From: Paenibacillus sp. JDR-2
GTDB taxonomy: Bacteria; Bacillota; Bacilli; Paenibacillales; Paenibacillaceae
Direction of reading: 5' to 3'
Length of the DNA: 64,000 bases
NCBI RefSeq assembly: GCF_000023585.1
Contig: NC_012914.1
Span: 5,835,501 to 5,899,500 of the forward strand
Under the pieces are notes generated by a model, which had not been told where the DNA came from, made no database searches, and saw nothing but the letters and a program-made list of their open reading frames with translations. The stretch's first letter is position 1. The number at the start of each line of letters is the position of its first letter. A program made the translations under genes and the position numbers. Below, in pieces: positions 33,445 through 41,879 of the stretch.

Positions 33445-35946
33445 TCAATACTGCTTCTCCAGCATAATCAGCTGAACCCCATGCGGAGGTACAACGACCT
33501 CTTCCGCATAACCTTCACTGAGCTCCAGCCTGTCCGTCCGCATATCCGGCCCGCTTCTGCCGTGCAGGTAATTCAGCTCTTCCTCCGTCGGAAAAGCCGG
33601 CGAACCTAGACGGAGCCATTCGTCGAATACCGAGCCATGCTCCCGATCCAGCACATGCCGGGTACGTTTGTAGCTGCCCGACAAGCCTTCCAGGGCAATC
33701 CGGAACCGCTTATGCCCTTTTTCCTCAAAGACAGAATACCGATTCAGCTCGGTTAAGCCGGTCCTGTCCCCGCTCGCGTACAACGAATCGACATGGACAT
33801 AATGGTACAGCAAGATTTGCACGTCTTCGTTCCCGTTCCTCGTAACGATATAGCCGTCTCCTTGCGCGATAATCCGACTGCCTAGTCTAGATAACAGAAG
33901 GAACCCGTAATAGCCGGGCTTGCGCAGCCCTTCCCGGTTGATGAGCCCAAACCCGCCATAAAACATCGAAGGCGGCACCTGGCTTTCCTCGAATACGTCC
34001 GTAAATGACCAATAAGCAAGGGAATCCACCGCTCCCAATGTCGCCAGCGCATGATGAATAATAAACGGCGCCATAAACATCGTATCATGCAGCAAGTTGC
34101 GGTCATACAGCGAAAAGTTCCATTCCGTAATATGAAGCTCAGGCGTATGCGGATTGCCGTAACCGATCTTCTCCTTCAGCAGGTTGATGCTGTCCAAATA
34201 ATAAGAAGGCGGCATAATGGTCGTCAGCTTGCCGATCTCTTTCTTCCGGAACGGGTATTCCGAATACACATGGAACGAGAAAAAGTCGAGCGGCACTTCC
34301 CGGTCGCGGCAATACGCAATAAACTGCTCCGCCCAGTTGTCGTTCCATAACGAGCCGTAGCCTAACGCCGGCCCTCCGACCGTAAGCTCCCGCGAGACCG
34401 ACTTGACCGCATTTGCCGTCGCTTCATAGAACGCGAAATATTCTTCCTTCGTCCCCGACCAGCAGACATCGGTTAAATCCGGTTCATTCCACACCTCGAA
34501 ATACCACTTCTTCACTTCCGCAAGGCCATACCGGTTCACGCAATGCCTGACGAATTCGCGGACAAGTCCGTTCCATTTCTCCTGTTCCGCCGGCGGAGAG
34601 ATGCCCCCCTTCCACCAGAAGATCGTCTCGTTCGAACGGCGCAGCAGGACAGGCATAAAGCTAAGCTCGACAAAAATGTGAATGCCCGACTGCAGCAGGA
34701 AATCGTACAGCTTGTCTACATAAGCCCAGTTATAGACCGGCTTTCCGGCCTCATCCTCCGAATACACCATCATCTCGTCGTTAAAGATGCCGTGAAACCG
34801 GATGTGGGTGAACGGAAAATCCCCTTGCATGCCGGCAAACTGTCGGCGCCAGTCCTCCCGCAGCCCTTCCACCGCGCGGCCGGCGGTTGTAACCCGATTC
34901 CAATGCTTGATGAAAACTTCCTCCCGGACGCAAGCATCTGCCTGAACATCGACCATATCCCGCATATCGGAAGGCAAATCATGCTCTACGGGCGGACTGC
35001 CTTCCCTGTCGTTCAAATACCGGTACAAGGACTCCATCGCCGAGATCGTATCCGTCTCGTAGTAGTCGCCGCTTGACGACTCTTCCGTCGTCAGCGGCTT
35101 TCTATCCGGGTCCACCGTCTTGGCGTTTGCGAGAGCATCCCGGTAAGAACCAGGCGTGCTTCCGTATTTCCCTTTGAAATACTGGTTGAACAGCTTCACG
35201 TTCGCAAAGCCGCAGTCCAGCGCAATTTGCGTCATGCTTTTATCCGTATCGGAGAGCTGCGCCGCCGCCTTCTCGAGACGAATAAGCGTCAAATACTTTT
35301 GAAACGGAATGCCGATTTTATCGCTGAAAAAATGCGAAAAATAATGAAGGCTGAGATGCTCCTGATCGGCAATCGTCTGAAGCGTGATTTTCTCGTTATA
35401 ATGCTTGTCTACATATTGGATAATGCGGTTAAGCCGCATATAGTCATAGTCTTTTCCTTTTTCCCGCGGTCCGCCGTTAGTTCCTGCCGTGAAATAACGG
35501 GTCAGGTGGCCAATGAGCGTCTGCAAGCTACCCATGGAATAATTGCGGTGTCCGGGGCCTTTCTTGTTCGACTCCCAGACCATCCGGGCAAGACAACGGC
35601 GGAGCCGGTCATAGCGGTACCGGTTGTATTCCGTCTGGCTCATGGAATTGCAGTCAAACAAGGTCCCCTCGTCATCCAGCAGCTCCGGGCCGAATTGCAG
35701 CGTCAGCAGGACATTGTCCAGGTTCGTGCATTCAAGCTTATGTACGGACATGCTGTTGATCGCGATAATATCATCCTCGGCCAAGCGGTATTGCCGCTGG
35801 TCGACATAGACGGTAACGGCGCCCTGCAGGACATAGATCAGCTCGATCTCTTTATGCCAATGAAAACGGATGTCCTTTACGCTGTTCACAAACAGCCGGA
35901 CCGGCAAATCATCCTGGGTCTCGACAAACTCGTAGTGGTAACGCAT
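33445..35946 (-). CDS. AraC regulator fused to a GH39 glycoside hydrolase
   Basis: 833 residues. Residues 1-155 are an AraC-type cupin (FHWHKEIELIYVLQGAVTVYV). Residues 165-272 carry two helix-turn-helix motifs (ITLQTIADQEHLSLHYFSHFFSDKIG, MTQIALDCGFANVKLFNQYFKGKYGSTP). From about 300 to 833 is a GH39 barrel with acid/base E488 in FEVWNEPD and nucleophile E608 in HITEWN, then a beta domain. The catalytic residues are intact, so this is a xylosidase-like enzyme or sugar sensor joined to a DNA-binding regulator in one uninterrupted frame. The ATG is supported by AAAGGGGA, which lies inside a hairpin. Confidence 0.88.
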   Translation of the reverse strand: MRYHYEFVETQDDLPVRLFVNSVKDIRFHWHKEIELIYVLQGAVTVYVDQRQYRLAEDDIIAINSMSVHKLECTNLDNVLLTLQFGPELLDDEGTLFDCNSMSQTEYNRYRYDRLRRCLARMVWESNKKGPGHRNYSMGSLQTLIGHLTRYFTAGTNGGPREKGKDYDYMRLNRIIQYVDKHYNEKITLQTIADQEHLSLHYFSHFFSDKIGIPFQKYLTLIRLEKAAAQLSDTDKSMTQIALDCGFANVKLFNQYFKGKYGSTPGSYRDALANAKTVDPDRKPLTTEESSSGDYYETDTISAMESLYRYLNDREGSPPVEHDLPSDMRDMVDVQADACVREEVFIKHWNRVTTAGRAVEGLREDWRRQFAGMQGDFPFTHIRFHGIFNDEMMVYSEDEAGKPVYNWAYVDKLYDFLLQSGIHIFVELSFMPVLLRRSNETIFWWKGGISPPAEQEKWNGLVREFVRHCVNRYGLAEVKKWYFEVWNEPDLTDVCWSGTKEEYFAFYEATANAVKSVSRELTVGGPALGYGSLWNDNWAEQFIAYCRDREVPLDFFSFHVYSEYPFRKKEIGKLTTIMPPSYYLDSINLLKEKIGYGNPHTPELHITEWNFSLYDRNLLHDTMFMAPFIIHHALATLGAVDSLAYWSFTDVFEESQVPPSMFYGGFGLINREGLRKPGYYGFLLLSRLGSRIIAQGDGYIVTRNGNEDVQILLYHYVHVDSLYASGDRTGLTELNRYSVFEEKGHKRFRIALEGLSGSYKRTRHVLDREHGSVFDEWLRLGSPAFPTEEELNYLHGRSGPDMRTDRLELSEGYAEEVVVPPHGVQLIMLEKQY

Positions 35947-35947
35947 C

Positions 35948-35993
35948 TTCCGTTCCCCTTTCCGCTATTATTATGGGACAAAGGGGAACGGAA
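35948..35993 (-). promoter_or_regulatory. 14-bp stem hairpin covering the ribosome site of the AraC-GH39 gene
   Basis: TTCCGTTCCCCTTT (35948-35961) and AAAGGGGAACGGAA (35980-35993) are exact complements with an 18-nt loop. On the minus strand the second arm contains AAAGGGGA, the only Shine-Dalgarno candidate, and ends one base before the start codon. There is no T run, so it is not a normal terminator. It could block translation or be a protein operator. Confidence 0.6.
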
Positions 35994-36006
35994 AATCAAT
36001 GCGCCG

Positions 36007-37053
36007 TTATTTCTGCTCATCCACCATTCTTAAAATTAACGTCACCGCTTCGGCCCGGTTAGCGGAATCCGAAGGAACAAATTTGTTGCTGCCCCGGCCG
36101 TTTACGAGGCCTGCTTTTACGGCCGCGGCTACGGCATCCTTCGCCCATGAAGGAATGCTTGCCGCATCCGCGAATGCAAGCTGTCCGTCCTGCGCCGTAT
36201 CCAGCTTAAGAGCGCGCACGACGATAACCGTCATTTCCGCCCGCGTAATCGGAAGATCCGGACGGAAGGTGCCGTCCTCGAAGCCCTTGATCCAGCCCGC
36301 GGCAACTCCGCTTGCGATAGAAGGCTTCGCCCAATTGCCTATTCTTTCGTTATCTTTAAAATCGGTGCCTTGCTGCTCCGCTACCGGCAGTTCCAGAGCC
36401 CGCGCCAGCATCGTTACGAACTCCGCCCGGGTAACCTGCTTGAGCGGTTTGAACGTTCCGTCCGGATAACCGTTCACAAAGCCCATTTGGGCAGCCCGCG
36501 TAATAGCATCCTTCGCCCAGAAGCCTGCTGCAACATCCGTAAACTCTCTGCTCGCATTCAAAACGTAAACCTGAACCGATTTATCGGGCGTTTGCTTCTC
36601 CGAGGTCAGATCCGTGTGGACAAGCTTAACCGATTCAATCTTGACGGATGCTTTGCCCGCCGCAAGGCCGCCAAAGGTAAAAGCGGCCAGCGCTTTTGAC
36701 CCTTCCGAGCCTGTAGCGGAGCCAACTTTCGTATAAGCAAACGTCACTTTGCTGCCGGATTTAATCGGAGAAATGGCAAAGCCGTTTTGTTCTGCTGCAT
36801 TGTTTTTGGGCAGCAGGTTATTGGCGGATTGTAAGGAAAGCTTGGTTGTATCGTAAGAAAGAACAATCTCGTAACCGTATACGTTTTTCAGCTCGCTCGC
36901 TTTTACCGTTACGGTTAACGCCTTATTCACGCCAACGCTTGTCTGGTCGGCGCTAATTTCATAAGAAGCAGCAGCGGCAAACACTAAAGATACCGGCAAA
37001 CCGGCAAGCAACAACCCTACTGCCAACGTCGAGAGGAACCATTTCCGCAGCAT
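36007..37053 (-). CDS. Cohesin-SLH cell-surface anchoring protein
   Basis: 348 residues. A signal peptide (1-27) precedes a cohesin domain (about 30-163: YEISADQTSVGVNKALTVTV, YGYEIVLSYDTTKLSLQSAN, then SVKIESVKLV) and three SLH repeats (starting near 170, 230 and 293, each with a YPDGTFKP- or FRPDLPITRAE-like motif). SLH repeats bind pyruvylated secondary wall polymer, so the cohesin is displayed on the cell wall. This is the plan of single-cohesin anchoring scaffoldins. The adjacent upstream gene encodes a dockerin-bearing GH3 enzyme, its likely partner. Confidence 0.88.
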   Translation of the reverse strand: MLRKWFLSTLAVGLLLAGLPVSLVFAAAASYEISADQTSVGVNKALTVTVKASELKNVYGYEIVLSYDTTKLSLQSANNLLPKNNAAEQNGFAISPIKSGSKVTFAYTKVGSATGSEGSKALAAFTFGGLAAGKASVKIESVKLVHTDLTSEKQTPDKSVQVYVLNASREFTDVAAGFWAKDAITRAAQMGFVNGYPDGTFKPLKQVTRAEFVTMLARALELPVAEQQGTDFKDNERIGNWAKPSIASGVAAGWIKGFEDGTFRPDLPITRAEMTVIVVRALKLDTAQDGQLAFADAASIPSWAKDAVAAAVKAGLVNGRGSNKFVPSDSANRAEAVTLILRMVDEQK

Positions 37054-37072
37054 CCTTCTACTCCCCCATAAA

Positions 37073-37103
37073 AGCAGGAGAAGGGACTATCCCTCCTCCT
37101 GCT
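37073..37103 (-). terminator. Hairpin between the dockerin enzyme and the cohesin anchor genes
   Basis: On the minus strand AGCAGGAGGAGGGA pairs with TCCCTTCTCCTGCT around a 3-base loop and is followed by TTTA. The T run is short, so partial termination or message processing is likelier than a full stop. Confidence 0.55.
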
Positions 37104-37119
37104 TGCCTATGATTTTTAA

Positions 37120-40100
37120 TTAAGCTTGCAGAATTTTTTGCGCGATGATAACAAGATCGGAAATATCGATAACGCCGTCATTATTGAGGTCCATCCGCTT
37201 AATGGAGCTCCAGTCCGCGGATTGCGAAGTTTTGCCGTAATTGACGGATACTTGAGCAAGGTCAAGCACGCTGATTCTGTTGTCGCCGTTGACGTCGCCG
37301 ACAACCTGCGTTACAGCAAGCTGCTTGAACGCTTGAAGCGCCGTATGAAGCGCCGCTGCCGCGTCTTGTACCTGCTGCTCGGTTGGCGCACCGGCGGCAA
37401 CGTTTGCCGCTGCGTCAATGGCTGCTTGCAGGGTAGCTTTGGATCCGGCCGGATATTGGCCAACAGCCGTACCTTCAACCGCCGCATCATGGAAGGCTTG
37501 CGCTTCTGTGATGATATCAAGCAAGGCCTGCGTATTCACGTACAGAATTTGAACGCTTAAGGCATCGCCGGCTTCAGCCGCAATCTCGGTTGCGGCATCG
37601 GAGAATTCCGCACTGGCTATAGCAAACACCGCCGCCCTATTGCCCGATACCTGCTTGGCTTTCATATTCAGCTTAATCACGTCGCCCGCAGCCGTAACTG
37701 CGTGATCCGGCCCTTCGCTGACGACCAGTACGCGCACGATGCCTGGTTCATCCGTATTCGTGCCAACAATGCTGACTCCCTCTACCAGCGAATCCGCGCT
37801 TAGGAATTCTACGGCGCTGGAATCATAGCTGATCCGGATATCCTGTGCCAGCAGCGGAACGGATACATGGTTTAATCCAACCGTCAGACTGAACGGCGCA
37901 TTGGAATAGATCTGACTCGCACCCGTAATGGATGCCGTGAGGACACCGGCATTATGAACGGCCAGAGTGTTAGTCACTGCAATTGCCGTATTATTCGCAT
38001 CGGTTACCGTAATCGTAACGGTATAAGGACTGGCATTATTGCTGCCTTCCGCCGGCGTACCCGTAATTTTACCTGTAGCAGGGTCAAAGGAAAGTCCGTC
38101 AGGAAGCCCGGTTACGCTCCATGCATAAGGCTTGGTTCCGCCAATTGCGCCAAGATTCAGCAGCTGGTCATAAGCGGTTCCTACCTCCGCTCCAGGAAGT
38201 ACCGCATTCGCTGCCGGGGAGCTGATGGTCAACTCGTTCTCTGTAACCTGCAGAGTGTCGATCCGGATATCCGGCGAATCAAATACCACGTAAACCGTAT
38301 GAAGACCGGCCGGCGCGTTGTCAACCGTGGCTTCCACTTCCGCAAAACCAAGCTCGCGTACCGTCTGATCCGCCGCGGTTGGCATTGTATACGTGGATAC
38401 GGAGGTAACGGGAACTTCAATGGTAGCAAAAGGCTCATTAGCCGGCGAATCCGCGCGTAGCGTAATATGACCGCCGCTGCCGTTGCTCGCAACGCTGGCA
38501 GCCAGCTTTTGCGCGCCCGTAAAATCGGTCTTAGGCAGAGCTACCCAAGCTCCCTGCTTCTTCGAATTAACGGTGTAGTATTCGCCAGCGATCTTGTCTT
38601 CGCTGAGGCTGGCCACCGTCCGTGCTTTGGAAGCTTCGGAATACGCCACATTGCTGGACGCGAACGCATGATCAAAGACGTTAAATTTAGTTACGGCCGA
38701 AAGCGATGCAAGTTGGTCGCCTCCGATCGTGATATTGCCCGTAAAGCGGATATCATCCGAAGAATGGCCCGCCATCAGGGAATACGAGCCGTCCTCAACG
38801 ATGTAATCGCCTTTGTTCACATCCCAGATCGCAAGATCCTTAGGATCGACGGTTAAGGTAACGACCTTGTGTTCGCCTGCCGTAAGGGATACTTTCTCAT
38901 AACCGACAAGCTTCTTCTGAGGAGCTTCGGCTCCGTAAGCAGAGCCGTTTTTCCGGGCATACAGCTGTACGACCTCGGAAGTTGCGATGCTGCCTTCGTT
39001 TGTAATCTCTACGGATACGTTAAACGGAGAAGTGCTGCTTGCGCTTGATGGAGCCGAGAAATCCTTGTACGTAAAGTCCGCATAGCCTAACCCGTAGCCA
39101 AACGGATAGGTAACAGGCGCCGAGGTATACATATACGTCAGCTTTGTTTCAACCGGATCGGCATTGGACATATCTACAGTGTAACGAGGATCAATCTGGC
39201 TAAGCGTTGTCGCGCTGCCTTCCGGAATCGAGTATTTATCGATTGCAGGCAAAGCCGTCATATCCGCATACCAGGTAGAAGTCAATCGGCCGGTTGGCGC
39301 ATAGTCGCCATACAGAACATCGGTAAGCCCTTGCGCGTCGAATTCGCCGGAATAAGGCTGTTCCACAACCGCCGATACGTTAGGGTCGTTCTGAATTTCT
39401 TCCATGATGACCGGCGAGCTGGCGAGCAGAACAACGATCGTTTTCTTGTTCTTGGCTGCGAAAGCCGCGGCTACGTTTTTCACCAGCTTGTAATCATTGG
39501 CACCTAGGTAAAGGTCCGCGCGGTCATTGCCTTCCGCAGCGCTGTTGCTTGGATGCGCGCCAATAAATACGAGAGCATAATCCTGCGTGTCTGCCAAAGC
39601 TGCCGCATCCGCACCGGCTTCCTTGACCGTTGTTTTCTCAAACTTCGCATCCGTGCCGCGCGAATTATAGTTCGCGAGATTACCGATTGCCGCAGCGCCC
39701 GTAGCAATCTTGCCGTCCGCTGCCGCCGTGACATACCGGCCGCTGTATACGCCGGTCTGGAATGCCAATCCGCCGGAAATGATCGAGACGGAATTGTCCG
39801 AATTGCCTTCGATGCGCAGCTTAGCCGGAACCGTGCTGTTATTGCTGACCGACGTCAGGTTGGACCAGTCCGAACCCGTCAGCAGCAGGCTTGCCGTTGC
39901 CGTATTGCCAACCGCCGCATTGTTTGCTGTAGGCGCCGTTACCCAGCGGCTGTTTTCCTTGGAGAGCAGGCTTGCCGCCTGCTGGCCCCAATCGTAGACC
40001 TCGAACAGCTGAGCGTTGCCGAACGTATTGTCCGATGTTGAATAATCCGCTGTTAATTGCGCTCCCGCCGCCGTTCCGGCAGTCAGGTATTTACCGTTTG

Positions 40101-41631
40101 CCTTCGACTTCAGCGCGATAACCTCGCCGCCGGTATTGAATTGCACCTTGGAAGCGCCAATCGTGTTCAGAATCGTGAACAATGGCGTTTTGCCTGCAGC
40201 CGGAAGACTCGGAGTGCTCGCCGAATATTGGGCTTTCATGCGCATATCCGCGTAAGCCCCAACAACCGCTGCTTTTTTCGTTTTATCAAGCGGCAGCGCG
40301 CCGTCCGTATTTTTCAGCAGAACAACCGTTTCCCTAGCAGCCTGCTGAGCTACTTCCTGATGGGCTTGGGTGCTGAAGCTCGTAAGGCTCGACGATACAT
40401 CCTTCGCCTGGCTGGCAAACGGATAATATTTCGGAATGCCGTTCGCGTCCGTTTCGTTAAAAATCCCCGCACGGACCAGCTGATTCACAAGCGGTCTGCC
40501 CGCATCCCGCACATCCTGCAGCGTGATGCCGTACAGTCCGTCTTTAACCGCGTTGGCAAGCGTCACGACATCCGTCTTATCCGTACCGGAGGCGCGGACG
40601 GATTCCGAATGACCAAGCACCATAAGCGCCAGCGCGTGCTTGCGGTCGAGCGTATACTGCGTGTCGTAGCCATTGCCGAAGCTTGTGTTGTACAGATGCT
40701 GCTCCCCGTTAAAGTCCGGCGACGAGTACATGCCGTACCGCGCAACATTATCGCCCAGAATCATATAAGGAGAAATGATATTCGGAATGCCGTTTGTGCG
40801 GCCGAAGGAAGTCATAATACCCGAAACGGAGCCGGATTCCAGCCCTTTGAACGCGGAAGGGGTCTGGTATTCGTAGATCGCCCTTGCTCCCGCCGCGGTG
40901 CTGGAGGATTGCCGGAACCATTCCGCATTGTACATGGAGAAGTGCTTCGTCCCTACGATAGCCCGGATCCAGAAGCCGTTATCGCTCTCGTTCTGATCCG
41001 TGCCGGACAGTCCTGCCGCCATATTGTCAATCATCGTTGCCGACAGATACGGGTCTTCCCCGTACCCTTCCGGGAAACGTCCGTTCAGCGGGTTGATGCG
41101 CAAATCCGACAATGCGGTAAAAGCGATCGGCTTGGAAGCATTCGAACCGTTATGAATATTGGCCGTGCCTTGCTTGACGTTGTTCTGGCTGATTTTCTCG
41201 CTGCCCATAACCTGCCCGACCTGCGTCAGCAGCTCCTTGTTCCAGGATTGGCCAAGGCCAACGAGAGCGGGAAAGTCGGTCGATACGCCGTATACGTTAT
41301 CCGCGGCCGCGATACCGCCCGGTACCGTCTTGCCTTTGACCGGGTTATCGTCCATAACAAACGTGTAGTTATCGCGGATGCCCGTTGCATATAAAGAAGC
41401 ACCTTCAAGGCCAACGTAATTAAAATAAGTATCCACGAAAGCATCCAGGTGAGAAGGCACCCCGTCGAACAAAGGCATTCCGTCGAATACGCCTCCTACC
41501 TGCGTATGAAAGGTTAACGCATCCGCCGACGCCTTGCTTGGCATGATCTGCACCGCACCGCTGAACATCAATGTACCGGCTAACAACAATGAAGCTGTCT
41601 TTCTTCTTTTTATCCCCTTCGAACTGTCCAT
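37120..41631 (-). CDS. Secreted multidomain GH3 enzyme with CBM-like, cohesin-like and dockerin modules
   Basis: 1503 residues. Order: signal peptide (1-37); GH3 N-domain (about 60-410) with FPEGYGEDPYL, KHFSMYNAEW and probable nucleophile D306 in SSPDFNG; GH3 C-domain (425-850) split by a beta-trefoil-like insert (about 500-670, LKSKANGKYLTA repeats); FnIII (868-968); CBM6-like beta-sandwich (985-1130); putative Ig domain (1133-1222, GLPDGLSFDPATGKITGTP); cohesin-like domain (1230-1360); FIVAR-like helical region (1365-1437); type I dockerin (1443-1501) with two calcium loops, DVNGDNRISVLDL and DLNNDGVIDISDL. It should act outside the cell on beta-glycans and dock to the neighbouring cohesin-SLH protein. 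Confidence 0.88.
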   Translation of the reverse strand: MDSSKGIKRRKTASLLLAGTLMFSGAVQIMPSKASADALTFHTQVGGVFDGMPLFDGVPSHLDAFVDTYFNYVGLEGASLYATGIRDNYTFVMDDNPVKGKTVPGGIAAADNVYGVSTDFPALVGLGQSWNKELLTQVGQVMGSEKISQNNVKQGTANIHNGSNASKPIAFTALSDLRINPLNGRFPEGYGEDPYLSATMIDNMAAGLSGTDQNESDNGFWIRAIVGTKHFSMYNAEWFRQSSSTAAGARAIYEYQTPSAFKGLESGSVSGIMTSFGRTNGIPNIISPYMILGDNVARYGMYSSPDFNGEQHLYNTSFGNGYDTQYTLDRKHALALMVLGHSESVRASGTDKTDVVTLANAVKDGLYGITLQDVRDAGRPLVNQLVRAGIFNETDANGIPKYYPFASQAKDVSSSLTSFSTQAHQEVAQQAARETVVLLKNTDGALPLDKTKKAAVVGAYADMRMKAQYSASTPSLPAAGKTPLFTILNTIGASKVQFNTGGEVIALKSKANGKYLTAGTAAGAQLTADYSTSDNTFGNAQLFEVYDWGQQAASLLSKENSRWVTAPTANNAAVGNTATASLLLTGSDWSNLTSVSNNSTVPAKLRIEGNSDNSVSIISGGLAFQTGVYSGRYVTAAADGKIATGAAAIGNLANYNSRGTDAKFEKTTVKEAGADAAALADTQDYALVFIGAHPSNSAAEGNDRADLYLGANDYKLVKNVAAAFAAKNKKTIVVLLASSPVIMEEIQNDPNVSAVVEQPYSGEFDAQGLTDVLYGDYAPTGRLTSTWYADMTALPAIDKYSIPEGSATTLSQIDPRYTVDMSNADPVETKLTYMYTSAPVTYPFGYGLGYADFTYKDFSAPSSASSTSPFNVSVEITNEGSIATSEVVQLYARKNGSAYGAEAPQKKLVGYEKVSLTAGEHKVVTLTVDPKDLAIWDVNKGDYIVEDGSYSLMAGHSSDDIRFTGNITIGGDQLASLSAVTKFNVFDHAFASSNVAYSEASKARTVASLSEDKIAGEYYTVNSKKQGAWVALPKTDFTGAQKLAASVASNGSGGHITLRADSPANEPFATIEVPVTSVSTYTMPTAADQTVRELGFAEVEATVDNAPAGLHTVYVVFDSPDIRIDTLQVTENELTISSPAANAVLPGAEVGTAYDQLLNLGAIGGTKPYAWSVTGLPDGLSFDPATGKITGTPAEGSNNASPYTVTITVTDANNTAIAVTNTLAVHNAGVLTASITGASQIYSNAPFSLTVGLNHVSVPLLAQDIRISYDSSAVEFLSADSLVEGVSIVGTNTDEPGIVRVLVVSEGPDHAVTAAGDVIKLNMKAKQVSGNRAAVFAIASAEFSDAATEIAAEAGDALSVQILYVNTQALLDIITEAQAFHDAAVEGTAVGQYPAGSKATLQAAIDAAANVAAGAPTEQQVQDAAAALHTALQAFKQLAVTQVVGDVNGDNRISVLDLAQVSVNYGKTSQSADWSSIKRMDLNNDGVIDISDLVIIAQKILQA

Positions 41632-41822
41632 GCTGACACCATCCTATTCATCCCAATTAATTGATTGTGACTGACGATGGATGCTTGCGAAGCTTGAAAC
41701 GGTAAGCCCTCCCCCTCTCGGCTGAACTTGTCGACACCTAAAGTGTAAACGCTTACTTAAATACGGGTAAGCGCCTTTTTTTTTGGGATAAGTTCCTATT
41801 TTTTTTGATAACGGGGTTAAAT
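41632..41822. other. Upstream region of the dockerin-GH3 gene
   Basis: It contains a cre-like site (41744-41757) and T/A runs, but no clear -35/-10 pair was found on the minus strand. Confidence 0.5.
41744..41757 (-). promoter_or_regulatory. cre-like site upstream of the dockerin-GH3 gene
   Basis: TGTAAACGCTTACT matches the CcpA consensus TGWAANCGNTNWCA at all but the last base, 113 bp upstream of the start codon. Catabolite repression of the surface enzyme and perhaps of the downstream anchor gene is inferred. Confidence 0.65.
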
Positions 41823-41862
41823 TAAAAAAGCTGACATCGGTTTAAAAAAACCGACATCAGCT
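41823..41862 (-). terminator. Terminator of the MFS gene
   Basis: AGCTGACATCGGTTT and AAACCGACATCAGCT pair apart from a 2-base internal mismatch; T residues follow on the minus strand. Confidence 0.75.
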
Positions 41863-41879
41863 GATTGAGCTCTTCCCGA

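Noticed and set aside
40057-41394. 445-residue antisense reading frame
   Set aside because: Arg-rich, opposite the GH3-dockerin gene; an effect of high GC third positions, with no start signal or recognisable domain.
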